A DNA stretch of 9,874 nt from JBEKIK01 sp050013075 (GTDB taxonomy: Bacteria; Planctomycetota; Planctomycetia; Pirellulales; Thermoguttaceae), in NCBI GenBank assembly GCA_050013075.1, contig JBEKFZ010000134.1:1-9874 (forward strand), written 5' to 3'. Every line of letters starts with the position of its first letter. The first letter of the stretch is position 1. Positions 1-7,691 of the stretch are shown here, one piece after another. The notes beneath the pieces were generated by a model. That model did not search any database, was not told the DNA's origin, and saw only the letters and a list, made by a program, of their open reading frames with translations. Position numbers and translations under genes: made by a program.

Positions 1-956
1 TCGATTTTTGCGGCCGCCGCCACCTTGCGAATCTCTCCTTCGTTGGCTTCGTGATCACCGCGCAGGAGCACGGCAATCGGTTTGCCGTCGGCCACGTAGA
101 TCAGCGTCTTGATGATATCTTGCGGTTTGCAGGCTAAAAACTTGCCGACCTGATCTATGGTAGAAACATTCGGGGTATCGACTTTTTTAAGCGGTTCGCG
201 GGGTACGTTGGGTGGGAGGCAATCGCGGGCCCCGACCTCGGCCTTTTCCTGATTGGCCGCGTATCCGCAGTCCTTGCAGTGCAAGACGGTATCTTCGCCG
301 TTCGCGGCAAGGACCATGAACTCGTGGCTGGCGTCGCCGCCGATCGGCCCGCTCTCGGCCTCCACGGCGAGGTAGTCTAGTCCGCAACGGGCAAAACCGC
401 GGCAGTAGGCCGAGTACATCTTCTCGTAACTGTTATTGAGCGATTCGACCGTGGGATCGAAACTGTAGGCGTCCTTCATCAAAAATTCGCTGGTGCGCAG
501 CACGCCGAAGCGGGGCCGCTCCTCGTTGCGGAACTTGGTGGTGATCTGGTACATCGTGATGGGCATCTGGCGATAGCTGGAGATATGCCGGGATACGAAA
601 TCGGTGATGATCTCCTCGTGCGTTGGTCCAAACACGATCGGCACCTTGCGGTTCTGCCTGGGAAGAGTCGCCTGCACCAGCACGTTGCCAAAGGCCCACA
701 CCCGGCCGGTCTGCTCCCAAAGCGTCAATGGCGACATGGCGGGCATGGCCAATTCCACGGCCCCGGCGGCGTTCATTTCCTCGCGCACGATCTGTTCGGC
801 CTTTCTTAGCGCCAAAAGGCCCAAAGGCAGATAGGTATACGCCCCGGCCATCACCTGGTTGATCAAACCTGCGCGGAGCATAAGGACGTGGCTGGGAATT
901 TCCGCCCCTTCGGGCGTTTCCTTCATGGTGGGGATAAGTGTTTGGGTCCAGAGCAT
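1..956 (-). CDS. proS: Prolyl-tRNA synthetase, bacterial type with insertion (editing) domain; C-terminal part outside the window
   Basis: Charges tRNA-Pro with proline in the cytoplasm. The ATG is at 956-954 and the frame stays open to base 1, giving 318 residues of a protein usually about 570-600 long. Residues 25-72 hold the class II motif 1 region (LRAGLINQVMAGAYTYLPLG, then LRKAEQIVREEMNAAGA). THEE is at 112-115, and motif 2 (FRNEERPRFG, then LRTSEFLMKDAYSFD) starts at about 142. ESGPIGGDASHEF follows, then a CKDC pair at 227-230 in LHCKDCGYAANQEKAE. From about residue 260 the INS/YbaK-like domain begins (VSTIDQVGKFLACKPQDIIKTLIYV, then LRGDHEANE); in this family it removes mischarged alanine. 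No Shine-Dalgarno is visible, only an A-rich leader, but the start matches the family N-terminus (LIPTMKETPEGAE). It is transcribed divergently from the HD-domain gene. The missing part should hold motif 3 and the anticodon-binding domain. Identification is firm. Confidence 0.96.
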   Translation of the reverse strand, partial: MLWTQTLIPTMKETPEGAEIPSHVLMLRAGLINQVMAGAYTYLPLGLLALRKAEQIVREEMNAAGAVELAMPAMSPLTLWEQTGRVWAFGNVLVQATLPRQNRKVPIVFGPTHEEIITDFVSRHISSYRQMPITMYQITTKFRNEERPRFGVLRTSEFLMKDAYSFDPTVESLNNSYEKMYSAYCRGFARCGLDYLAVEAESGPIGGDASHEFMVLAANGEDTVLHCKDCGYAANQEKAEVGARDCLPPNVPREPLKKVDTPNVSTIDQVGKFLACKPQDIIKTLIYVADGKPIAVLLRGDHEANEGEIRKVAAAAKI

Positions 957-1006
957 TTTTTTAGGGGCTGGAGTCGTGATTTGAGGTTTAAGCCAGTTTT
1001 GTGTAT

Positions 1007-1042
1007 TGCAAATTGTCAATTGCAAATTTCAAAATGCAAATT
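1007..1042. repeat. Three direct repeats of TGCAAATT with 14-bp period in the divergent spacer
   Basis: Exact copies of the 8-mer TGCAAATT start at 1007, 1021 and 1035, so the spacing is exactly 14 bp twice. The intervening bases are AT-rich and only loosely conserved. The array lies between proS and the HD-domain gene, about 50 bp upstream of the proS start. It could be a regulator binding array, or a remnant of the AT-rich low-complexity repeats that I believe occur in planctomycete spacers. The period is longer than one helical turn, so strictly same-face binding is not obvious. The function is unknown. Confidence 0.55.
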
Positions 1043-1123
1043 GGACAACTATAACCACTTGCGTGATTTGGCTCTGCATTTTAACGGAAAAACGGCGTTT
1101 TCGGCAAGGGGGCAGTGGAATTC

Positions 1124-1164
1124 GGGGACTGTCCCGGATTTCGCGTGGGAAAAAAGGGGACTAT
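1124..1164. repeat. Two GGGGACT-type repeat copies upstream of the HD-domain gene
   Basis: GGGGACTGTCCCGGATT is at 1124-1140, and a second partial copy, GGGGACTAT, is at 1156-1164. The first contains the inverted pair GGGAC/GTCCC. A related copy (GGGGACTGTTCGGATT) lies at 2234-2249, at the end of the following gene. Short dispersed repeats of this kind resemble REP-like elements; that class assignment is inference. The rest of the 957-1252 spacer shows no gene and no promoter I can call with confidence. Confidence 0.5.
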
Positions 1165-1252
1165 CTCATGGCCTTGTGTGGTCTCATTATGCCTCCTACA
1201 ATCTATAACAAATCATTTGCGATGCCAAGTTCGTTGTCCGGAAAGGCCCTCC

Positions 1253-2260
1253 ATGACGCGGCGTTTTATCAATCAGTTTGGTCATCAGGAAGTTGTCAAC
1301 GAGGTGTTTGTCGCCAACGGCAAACAACTGCGGCCGAATCGCACCGGGAACCTTTATCTACAGGTCGAGCTTTCCGACAGTACCGGGTCGATCGGGGCGC
1401 GGATGTGGAACGCCAACGAATCGCTCTATAAATCATTTGAAAATGGAGACTACATTCGCGTCGAGGGCGCGACGCAAATCTTCCAGGGCGCGGTGCAATT
1501 AATCCTCAAACGGATCGAAAAGGTCGATCCCGACCAGGTCAATCCCGAGGATTTTACTCCCAAGCCGGCGGTGGCGGTGGACAAACTTCTCGCCCGGCTG
1601 GGCGAAATGCTCCGCGGCATAGGCGATCCGGGCCTGGTGAACCTGGCCGAGTGCTTTTTGCTCGACGAGGCCTTCACGGCCAAGCTGATGATGGCCCCGG
1701 CAGGCACCAAGAACCATCACGCCTACCACGGCGGATTGCTGGCCCATATCGTGGGCCTGATGGAAGTAGTGCTGCGCGTGGCGCCCTGCTATCCGCAGAT
1801 CAACGGCGACTTGTTATTGATGGGCGCATTTTTGCACGATCTGGGCAAAATCAATGAAATGACTTATCAGCACGGACTGGCCTATAGCGACGAAGGCCAG
1901 TTGATCGGGCACCTGGTGATGGCCATCGGCATGTTGGACGCCAAAGTGGCCGAAGCCGAAAAACTCTCCGGCGAACCCATTGCCGAGGAAACCATTCTGC
2001 GCTTGAAACACATGATTATCAGCCATCACGGCGAATATCAGTTCGGCAGCCCCAAGTTGCCCATGACCTTGGAAGCCATCGCACTGTATTGCCTGGATAA
2101 TCTCGACGCCAAGATCAACTCCTTTCACCAACTCATCGCGGAAGACCCTAATGTCGACAGCCCCTGGACCGTATATCAGGCCAATATCGAGCGGAAACTA
2201 TTCAAGGGCAATCCAAAACAGCAATCCCCTAAAGGGGACTGTTCGGATTCAGGGATTTGA
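1253..2260 (+). CDS. YhaM-like OB-fold plus HD-domain phosphohydrolase, probable 3'-5' exoribonuclease
   Basis: 335 residues. The N-terminal ~90 residues look like an OB-fold nucleic-acid-binding domain (NLYLQVELSDSTGSIGARMWN, then GDYIRVEGATQIFQGAVQL). An HD metal-dependent domain follows: HHAYH at 155-159, HD at 195-196 in GAFLHDLGKI, HH at 258-259 in ISHHGEYQFGSP, and DNLDAK at 282-287. This order and the FGSP/DNLDAK signatures match YhaM, a 3'-5' exoribonuclease of about 314 residues known from Bacillus. The ATG at 1253 was chosen because GGAAAGG lies six bases upstream and the family N-terminus starts here. An in-frame ATG at 1115 would add 46 residues read through repeat DNA. The last ~15 residues (after KLFKG) go beyond the usual family end and are encoded by a GGGGACTGT repeat. 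Expected to act on RNA in the cytoplasm; the substrate is inferred from the family only. Confidence 0.88.
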   Translation: MTRRFINQFGHQEVVNEVFVANGKQLRPNRTGNLYLQVELSDSTGSIGARMWNANESLYKSFENGDYIRVEGATQIFQGAVQLILKRIEKVDPDQVNPEDFTPKPAVAVDKLLARLGEMLRGIGDPGLVNLAECFLLDEAFTAKLMMAPAGTKNHHAYHGGLLAHIVGLMEVVLRVAPCYPQINGDLLLMGAFLHDLGKINEMTYQHGLAYSDEGQLIGHLVMAIGMLDAKVAEAEKLSGEPIAEETILRLKHMIISHHGEYQFGSPKLPMTLEAIALYCLDNLDAKINSFHQLIAEDPNVDSPWTVYQANIERKLFKGNPKQQSPKGDCSDSGI

Positions 2261-2265
2261 CCCCT
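2223..2265. repeat. REP-like GGGGACTGT element overlapping the stop of the HD-domain gene
   Basis: The element contains nested inverted pairs: AATCCC (2223-2228) with GGGATT (2252-2257), CCCC (2226-2229) with GGGG (2234-2237), and AGGGG (2233-2237) with CCCCT (2261-2265). Its core, GGGGACTGT at 2234-2242, matches the copy at 1124-1132. The stop codon TGA (2258-2260) lies inside it. It could also act as a weak hairpin at the transcript end, although no T-run follows directly. Confidence 0.5.
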
Positions 2266-2342
2266 ATTGAGTGCAAGTATACTATTCTAAAAAGTTTTTT
2301 AATTAGCGCAGTATTCCTTTTGGAAACCAGTTGTGCGAACTA

Positions 2343-2357
2343 CCGGCGTATTGCCGG
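2343..2357. repeat. Inverted repeat CCGGC-gtatt-GCCGG in the cytochrome gene leader
   Basis: Five-base perfect arms with a five-base loop, about 37 bp upstream of the ATG and 20 bp before the Shine-Dalgarno (AAGGGAGGG at 2378-2386). It could be a small 5' UTR hairpin or an operator half-site pair. The stem is too short to be sure. No convincing -35/-10 pair was found in 2261-2393. Confidence 0.3.
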
Positions 2358-2393
2358 TGAATTTCTTCTTTCTCTTCAAGGGAGGGTGTTACG

Positions 2394-3812
2394 ATGAATA
2401 GTAAAAGATACTACCAGAGTAAAATTGCAGCGGCGATTCTTGCATTCGGACTAGTCGGCTTATTTTTGCCGCAATACCAAACTGTCCAGGCGCAGGAAAA
2501 GCCGCCCAGCAGTTATTCACCGGTCGTTATCCAGGAGGATTTTGATAAAATCGCGGCCCGGATGGAAGCGGCCAAGCCCAAAATAGAAGAGCGGCAATCG
2601 GCCTTGTTGCAGGAACGCTACGACCTGAAAGATAAGCCGGCCAAGGGCGTGAGCATGTCCAAGGGCAAGGCGGTTCAGGAAGGCGTTCGGGTAAAGCTGC
2701 CATCGGGCGTCAAGTCATGGCAAGATTTGGCCGCCATGACACCCGAGCAAATCCGCGACAAAGGGCTGTGGCCCAAGGGGTTTTTACCCCTGCCGCACCC
2801 GAATCATGCCGAAGGCGGGATGCTATTCCCGCAGTATCACATCGACAAGATCAAGGCCCAGGAACAGCGCGACTTGACCAGGTTCGATCTGGACTATGAT
2901 CTGCCGACGCATTTTTTGCCCGAGTATCCCCCGCCCATATACTTGACCACCCGGCCTGACTTGGGCGACGTTTCGAAAGGGCAATTGGTCACGCTGACGA
3001 ACTATTTCAAGTTATTCGACGGTATATTGAATCCGAAACAATTGGAGGGTTTGCGGCTTTTGGTAACACCCTTCCCGCAACAACAATTTAACGCCACGGA
3101 CGACCGCCGGTCGCTGAAGCCCAGTTCCGGGGTGACGTGTTTCGACTGCCACGTGAACGGGCACAGCAACGCGGCCACGCATCTGGTGGGCGACATTCGT
3201 CCGCAGGAATTCCGCCACCGCTTGGATACGCCTTCCTTGCGAGGCGTTAACATTCAACGCCTGTTCGGTTCGCAGCGGGCGCTAAAAAGCGTGGAGGATT
3301 TTACCGAGTTCGAGCAACGGGCGGCCTACTTTGACGGCGACCCGGTGATCGCCACGAAAAAAGGCGTCAATATACTGGAACGGGGAAGCCAGGTCCATTT
3401 CATGGCCGAGTTCCAAGAGATCTTGGATTTCCCGCCTGCGCCGAAACTCGATATCTTCGGCATGTTGGATGCGAAAAAAGCCAGCGAAGCGGAATTGCGC
3501 GGGCAAAACATCTTCTTCGGCAAAGGCCGTTGCGCGGAGTGTCATCCCGCGCCTTATTACACCGATAATACGCTGCACAATCTGCGGGCTGAGCGATTCT
3601 TCAAACCGCAGATGGTCAACGGGCGCATGGCGTCAAGCGACGGGCCGATCAAGACCTTTGTCCTGCGCGGCATAAAAGACTCCCCTCCGTACCTGCACGA
3701 TGGGCGACTATTGACCCTGGAAGACACGGTGGAGTTTTTCAACCTGCTGTGCGAAACCAGGTTGACGGATCAGGAGAAGCAAGACCTGGCGGCGTTCATG
3801 CGGTGTTTATAG
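2394..3812 (+). CDS. Secreted di-haem c-type cytochrome of the cytochrome c peroxidase/MauG-like superfamily
   Basis: 472 residues with a strong Shine-Dalgarno (AAGGGAGGG) seven bases before the ATG. The signal peptide has K/R at the N-terminus, a hydrophobic core at about 11-26 and a likely cleavage after VQA at residue 33, so the mature protein should be periplasmic. There are two covalent haem-binding motifs: CFDCH at 249-253 and CAECH at 380-384. The C-terminal part has the family signature PPYLHDGRLLTLEDTVEFF with H435, followed by LTDQEKQDLAAFM. Family members use two haems to reduce peroxide or oxidise a protein or small substrate; which applies here cannot be read from the sequence. 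Oddity: about 215 mature residues precede the first haem motif, more than in classical bacterial peroxidases. That region is charged and Q/P-rich with no domain I recognise. No dedicated redox partner gene is adjacent. Confidence 0.85.
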   Translation: MNSKRYYQSKIAAAILAFGLVGLFLPQYQTVQAQEKPPSSYSPVVIQEDFDKIAARMEAAKPKIEERQSALLQERYDLKDKPAKGVSMSKGKAVQEGVRVKLPSGVKSWQDLAAMTPEQIRDKGLWPKGFLPLPHPNHAEGGMLFPQYHIDKIKAQEQRDLTRFDLDYDLPTHFLPEYPPPIYLTTRPDLGDVSKGQLVTLTNYFKLFDGILNPKQLEGLRLLVTPFPQQQFNATDDRRSLKPSSGVTCFDCHVNGHSNAATHLVGDIRPQEFRHRLDTPSLRGVNIQRLFGSQRALKSVEDFTEFEQRAAYFDGDPVIATKKGVNILERGSQVHFMAEFQEILDFPPAPKLDIFGMLDAKKASEAELRGQNIFFGKGRCAECHPAPYYTDNTLHNLRAERFFKPQMVNGRMASSDGPIKTFVLRGIKDSPPYLHDGRLLTLEDTVEFFNLLCETRLTDQEKQDLAAFMRCL

Positions 3813-3839
3813 TTCGGTATATATTTCAAAAATATTGCG

Positions 3840-3860
3840 AAACCGCAAGCGGTTTATTTA
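3840..3860. terminator. Candidate terminator between convergent genes
   Basis: AAACCG and CGGTTT form a six-base stem around the loop CAAG, followed on the plus strand by TTATTTA and preceded by A-rich sequence. It lies 28 bp after the cytochrome stop and 24 bp beyond the stop of the minus-strand membrane gene, so it could serve both convergent transcripts. The stem is short and the T-run is interrupted, so this is a moderate call. Confidence 0.45.
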
Positions 3861-3883
3861 CAAAGTTGTGCAAGTGCGCGATA

Positions 3884-4378
3884 TCACACGCCGAAGATTA
3901 GAGACACAACGTACGTCACCGTCGCCCAGGTAAAAAAGGAAATAACCGCGGTAATAAAAATCTCGTGCAATTCCAGATCGTCCCATGCGGTTTTCATGCA
4001 AAGCCAATAAAAAAATACGGGTGTAAAAAAATATATGGCACTTGAAAGGAAAGGCATGTTCAATAAAGGCAGAAGGTAAATCAGAAGGTAAAGAGGCGCG
4101 ATCGTGACACATGCCACAATGAAACACTTGGCGATATCCCAACGCAGATCTTCGAAAGCAAATCCCAGTCCGATAGAAGAGCATATTAACAAACCCAAAA
4201 ACACTCCCAGGGCGTCGGCTAGAATAAACACGACCGGATAAAGCCCCCACCATGCGACAAGACTACAGAAAACCGCCGCCGCCGTGACCACGATCATCAG
4301 TGTGCGCAGGGAAAACTGCGGCAGTTTGAACCCTGACGACGATTCTAATTCCTCGTCCTCCTCCCAATTGTCTTCCAT
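3884..4378 (-). CDS. Five-helix planctomycete-type membrane protein of unknown function
   Basis: 164 residues. An acidic N-terminal tail (EDNWEEDEELESSS, residues 2-15) leads into QFSLRTLMIVVTAAAVF, the FSLRTLM-type segment seen at the start of many planctomycete membrane proteins. Hydrophobic spans are at about 26-44, 48-70, 84-104, 108-128 and 139-161, with an acidic stretch (DDLELHE) before the last. No enzyme or transporter motif is recognised; it probably sits in the cytoplasmic membrane. The ATG at 4378 was chosen because AGGA (4387-4390) lies eight bases upstream. Alternative in-frame starts are ATG at 4402 (172 residues) and TTG at 4414 (176 residues), both with poorer ribosome sites. 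It is convergent with the cytochrome gene and divergent from putA. The function is unknown. Confidence 0.7.
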   Translation of the reverse strand: MEDNWEEDEELESSSGFKLPQFSLRTLMIVVTAAAVFCSLVAWWGLYPVVFILADALGVFLGLLICSSIGLGFAFEDLRWDIAKCFIVACVTIAPLYLLIYLLPLLNMPFLSSAIYFFTPVFFYWLCMKTAWDDLELHEIFITAVISFFTWATVTYVVSLIFGV

Positions 4379-4605
4379 AGTTGTTTTCCTTTCTTCTGCC
4401 ATCCTGATACCCAATCCTGGCGCGGCATGAATCCGCCACCCAAACCCCCGGTATATTCATCGGGGGCTAAATGAGTAGTATGTAAAATTTGACCATTGAT
4501 TTTTACATAAAATACGGGGTAGGGCAAGATTCCCTGGCATACGGCTGTTAAAGTGGTTGGGGAAAGGTTAAAAATAACGATTTCGGCAAAACGCGCATTT
4601 AGGAT
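4345..4605 (-). pseudogene. Possible decayed reading frame upstream of the membrane protein
   Basis: The minus strand is open from 4605 to a stop at 4347-4345. It reads like real protein in part, for example VKINGQILHTTHLAPDEY and GGLGGGFMPRQDWVSGW, unlike the usual arginine- or serine-rich shadow frames. It has no ATG or GTG start (only TTG at 4527), has in-frame stops just upstream at 4608-4606 and 4617-4615, and runs 34 bp into the membrane gene in another frame. It may be the tail end of a lost gene or simply chance. No family is recognised. The rest of the 4379-4638 spacer shows no promoter I can defend. Confidence 0.22.
4387..4390 (-). promoter_or_regulatory. Shine-Dalgarno AGGA deciding the membrane-protein start
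   Basis: On the minus strand the sequence reads AAAGGAAAACAACT before ATG, which places AGGA eight bases from the start at 4378. This is better spaced than anything before the upstream in-frame ATG at 4402. Confidence 0.6.
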
Positions 4606-4638
4606 TTAGACCGTTTATTATTTCCAGGGAACGATAGT

Positions 4639-7600
4639 ATGAAATGGAACATCCGCGGAAAATCCCGCACTCCAGTGGCCGCGCCGGCGGCGACAATTCT
4701 CGGGACATCCCCGCCGTCTTCCGACCTTGAGCGTCGGGCGGTGGAAATCGGCCGCGAATTATTAGGTCCGGCACGGGAATACAAGGCCGGGCTTTTTTCG
4801 GCCAAGTTCTGGTCCGACCAACTCATGAATTGGGCCATGAAGGATCCGGCGTTTAAGATGCAATTGTTCCGTTTCATAGACGTTTTTCCCATGCTCAATA
4901 CGCCCGAGTTGGTCCACGATTATCTGGTGGATTATTTAACGCAGCCGGAAGTGACCCTGCCGCCGGGCATGGAGTTGGGATTGAAAGCGGGGGGGCTGGC
5001 CAAGGGGCTTTTTGCCAAAACCATTGCCGGACGCATCACTGCCATGGCAAGTAATTTCATTGCCGGCGCGGATGCCGCCGGTGCTTTGCCCATCTTGGAA
5101 AAACTGTGGAAAGATGGCATCGGCTTTAGCGTCGATTTGCTGGGTGAAGCCTGCGTCAGCCAGGCCGAGGCCCGGGCGTATCAGTATCGTTATCTCGACC
5201 TGGTGGAAATATTACCCGGCGCCGTGGCCCAATGGCCCGCCAATCCGCGGTTGGAGACGGATCATATCGGCCCCGTGCCCCGGACCAACGTATCAATCAA
5301 AATCAGTTCGCTCTGCGCCCGGACAGACGCCATCGATTTCAAAGGTTCCATAGCGGCATTGATTGAAGCCCTAAAACCCATCCTGGAAGCGGCGGCGCGG
5401 AACAATGTCTTTGTGAATTTTGACATGGAACAAGCCGCGCTAAAAGATCTTACGCTGTCGTTGTTCGAGCAATGCTGCGAGGCGGTCGATTTTCCGGCCG
5501 GTCTGGCCATACAATCGTACCTGCGCAGCGGCATGGAGGACGCCCAGCGGATCATTGCCTGGGCGCAGCGGACCGGCCGGCAGATTACCGTGCGGCTTAT
5601 TAAAGGCGCTTATTGGGACTATGAGGTCATCAATGCCGAAAAGATGGTCTGGCCCGTGCCAGTGTGGACCGCCAAACACGAAACCGACGCCTGTTTCGAG
5701 CGCATGGCCGAATGGTTTGTCGAGGCTATGCCGCGGCACGCCGGTCAAGGAGGCGTGAAACTGGCGCTGGGATCGCACAATATCCGCTCGATTGCCTACA
5801 CCCTGGCCTTGTTGGAAAAACATGGTTTGCCGGAGTCGGCCCTGGAAGTGCAAAAACTCCACGGCATGGCCGATCAGCTTCAAGCGGCGCTTGTCAGTCG
5901 CGGCCTGCGTATTCGTGAATATGCGCCGGTCGGACAGATGATACCGGGCATGGCATATTTTGTCAGACGGTTGTTGGAAAACACGTCGAACCAATCCTGG
6001 CTCCGGGCCGGGTTCTCGGACGAGGTTCCCGACGACGTGCTGCTGGCTTCGCCGCATGGGGTCAGTGTCGAGGGCCGCGCGCCGGCCACTATCGGTAGAG
6101 CGGCGGCGCAACGGCACAAGCTTTCACCGGCCGTGGAAGGTCTGGGCGACGGCCTGCCCATGATCAACGAGCCTATGCACGATTTCTCCCAGGCCGGTAA
6201 GCGCGAGTCGTTCTTGCGTACGGTGGCGGCGATGAAGGCGCCCGTGGTCAATTCCACGGCCAACGCCGAAAACGCCCGGCAAGCCATAGCCAAGGCCGCC
6301 GCTGCGTTTCCAGCCTGGCGCGACATGGATGCAATCGAACGGTCGAAGATCATCATCAAGGCTGGCACGCTGTTGCGCGATCGCCGGGACGAAGCCGCCG
6401 CGATCATGATCCGCGAGGGGGGGAAACCTTGGCGCGAAGCCGACGCCGACGTGTGCGAGGCCATCGACTTTTGCGAGTATTACGCCCGCTGCGCGGTGGA
6501 ACTGTTTCGGCCCCAACGGCTGGGGCTATATGTCGGCGAGTTGAACCACCAGTGGTATCAAGCCCGCGGCGTGACCTCGGTCATCAGCCCTTGGAACTTT
6601 CCCTTGGCCATTTGCATGGGAATGACCGTGGCGGCCCTGGCCGTGGGCAATACGGCTTTGGTGAAGCCCTCGACGCAAACCCGGGCCATCGCCCGGATGA
6701 TGTGCGAAATCCTCTGGCAAGCCGGCGTTCCCGCGGACGTGTTGCATTTCCTGCCCGGGGCCGGACGCGAAATCGGCGATATCCTGGTCCGCGATCAGCG
6801 GGTTTCGCTGATTGCCTTCACCGGGTCGAAAGAGGTGGGGCTGAATATCCTCCGCACCGCCTACGATACGCCCGAGGATCAGCATTTCATCAAAAAAGTC
6901 GTTTGCGAGATGGGCGGCAAGAATACCATTATTGTGGATGAATCGGCCGACCTGGACGAAGCCGTGCTGGGCGTGCGCCAATCGGCCTTTGGATACTGCG
7001 GCCAAAAATGTTCGGCCTGCAGCCGCGCTATCGTGCTGGACGGCGTACACGACAAGTTCCTCAGTCGCCTGGTGGAATCGACCCGCACGTTGGTCATCGG
7101 CGATCCGGCCGAACCGGGCACGGATTTTGGTCCGGTGATCGACCTTAGCGCGGCGGCCAAGATCCGCGAGTATATCGAAATCGGCAAGAGCGAAGGAAAA
7201 CTGGAACTGGCCTGCGACGTGCCCGAGGGCTTGGCCGAGCGCGTGGGCAAACCGTATATTGGACCGCACATTTTTTCCGGCATTAAATCCCATCATCGTC
7301 TGGCCAATGAGGAGATTTTCGGACCGGTGCTTTCGGTAATGCGGGTCGGCGGCTTTGAAGAGGGCTTGGAACTGGCCAACGCCACAACGTACAAGTTGAC
7401 CGGCGGCGTGTTTACCCGCAAACCGGCACACTTGGAAATCGCCCGGCGGCAATTCCGGGTGGGGAATCTGTATCTTAATCGCGGGATTACCGGGGCCTTG
7501 GTGGGGCGGCAACCGTTCGGCGGTTTCGGGCTGTCGGGAATCGGCAGCAAGGCCGGCGGGGCCGATTATCTGTTGCATTTCGTGGAACCCCGTTCGTCGA

Positions 7601-7644
7601 GCGAAAACACCATGCGACACGGTTTTGCCCCGGGCTTGGATTGA
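4639..7644 (+). CDS. putA: Bifunctional proline dehydrogenase / L-glutamate gamma-semialdehyde dehydrogenase (PutA), without DNA-binding domain
   Basis: 1001 residues; AGGGA lies eight bases before the ATG. PutA oxidises proline to P5C with FAD, then oxidises glutamate semialdehyde to glutamate with NAD+. The PRODH barrel covers about residues 120-460: DLLGEACVSQAEA; VSIKISSL; VRLIKGAYWDYE with K322; KHETDACFERMAEW; LALGSHNIRS; and REYAPVGQMIPGMAYFVRRLLENTSNQ with the substrate-binding pair R443/R444. The aldehyde dehydrogenase domain covers about 530-985: SPWNFP with N653, FTGSKEVG, CEMGGKN with E757, GQKCSACSR with catalytic C791, and EEIFGPVLSV. The N-terminus starts directly with the FWSDQLMNWAMKDPAFKMQLFRF arm, so the ribbon-helix-helix repressor domain of the E. 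coli enzyme (about 1320 residues) is absent. Length fits the minimal, purely catalytic PutA class. It is membrane-associated through PRODH electron transfer to quinone in known members. No regulator or proline transporter gene is adjacent. Confidence 0.96.
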   Translation: MKWNIRGKSRTPVAAPAATILGTSPPSSDLERRAVEIGRELLGPAREYKAGLFSAKFWSDQLMNWAMKDPAFKMQLFRFIDVFPMLNTPELVHDYLVDYLTQPEVTLPPGMELGLKAGGLAKGLFAKTIAGRITAMASNFIAGADAAGALPILEKLWKDGIGFSVDLLGEACVSQAEARAYQYRYLDLVEILPGAVAQWPANPRLETDHIGPVPRTNVSIKISSLCARTDAIDFKGSIAALIEALKPILEAAARNNVFVNFDMEQAALKDLTLSLFEQCCEAVDFPAGLAIQSYLRSGMEDAQRIIAWAQRTGRQITVRLIKGAYWDYEVINAEKMVWPVPVWTAKHETDACFERMAEWFVEAMPRHAGQGGVKLALGSHNIRSIAYTLALLEKHGLPESALEVQKLHGMADQLQAALVSRGLRIREYAPVGQMIPGMAYFVRRLLENTSNQSWLRAGFSDEVPDDVLLASPHGVSVEGRAPATIGRAAAQRHKLSPAVEGLGDGLPMINEPMHDFSQAGKRESFLRTVAAMKAPVVNSTANAENARQAIAKAAAAFPAWRDMDAIERSKIIIKAGTLLRDRRDEAAAIMIREGGKPWREADADVCEAIDFCEYYARCAVELFRPQRLGLYVGELNHQWYQARGVTSVISPWNFPLAICMGMTVAALAVGNTALVKPSTQTRAIARMMCEILWQAGVPADVLHFLPGAGREIGDILVRDQRVSLIAFTGSKEVGLNILRTAYDTPEDQHFIKKVVCEMGGKNTIIVDESADLDEAVLGVRQSAFGYCGQKCSACSRAIVLDGVHDKFLSRLVESTRTLVIGDPAEPGTDFGPVIDLSAAAKIREYIEIGKSEGKLELACDVPEGLAERVGKPYIGPHIFSGIKSHHRLANEEIFGPVLSVMRVGGFEEGLELANATTYKLTGGVFTRKPAHLEIARRQFRVGNLYLNRGITGALVGRQPFGGFGLSGIGSKAGGADYLLHFVEPRSSSENTMRHGFAPGLD

Positions 7645-7691
7645 ACCAAGCTTTAATGCGTGAGGAACAGTTCGGTACTTTTTAAATGCGA

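Noticed and set aside
585..862. Plus-strand frames opposite proS
   Set aside because: They are antisense to conserved ProS motifs and have no protein-like features.
1115..1252. N-terminal extension of the HD-domain protein from ATG 1115
   Set aside because: The added 46 residues read through GGGGACT repeats, lack family similarity, and a better start with a Shine-Dalgarno exists at 1253.
888..1431. Small plus-strand frames at 888-1208 and 1006-1431
   Set aside because: The first overlaps the start of proS, both cross the AT-rich repeats, and the second runs into the HD gene in another frame; translations such as ANCQLQISKCKL are repeat-derived.
2267..2288. TTGAGT and TATACT considered as a promoter for the cytochrome gene
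   Set aside because: The two hexamers are only five bases apart, far too close for a sigma-70 type promoter.
5440..6464. Other long minus-strand frames opposite putA
   Set aside because: They overlap the PRODH domain and linker of PutA and have shadow-like composition without domains.
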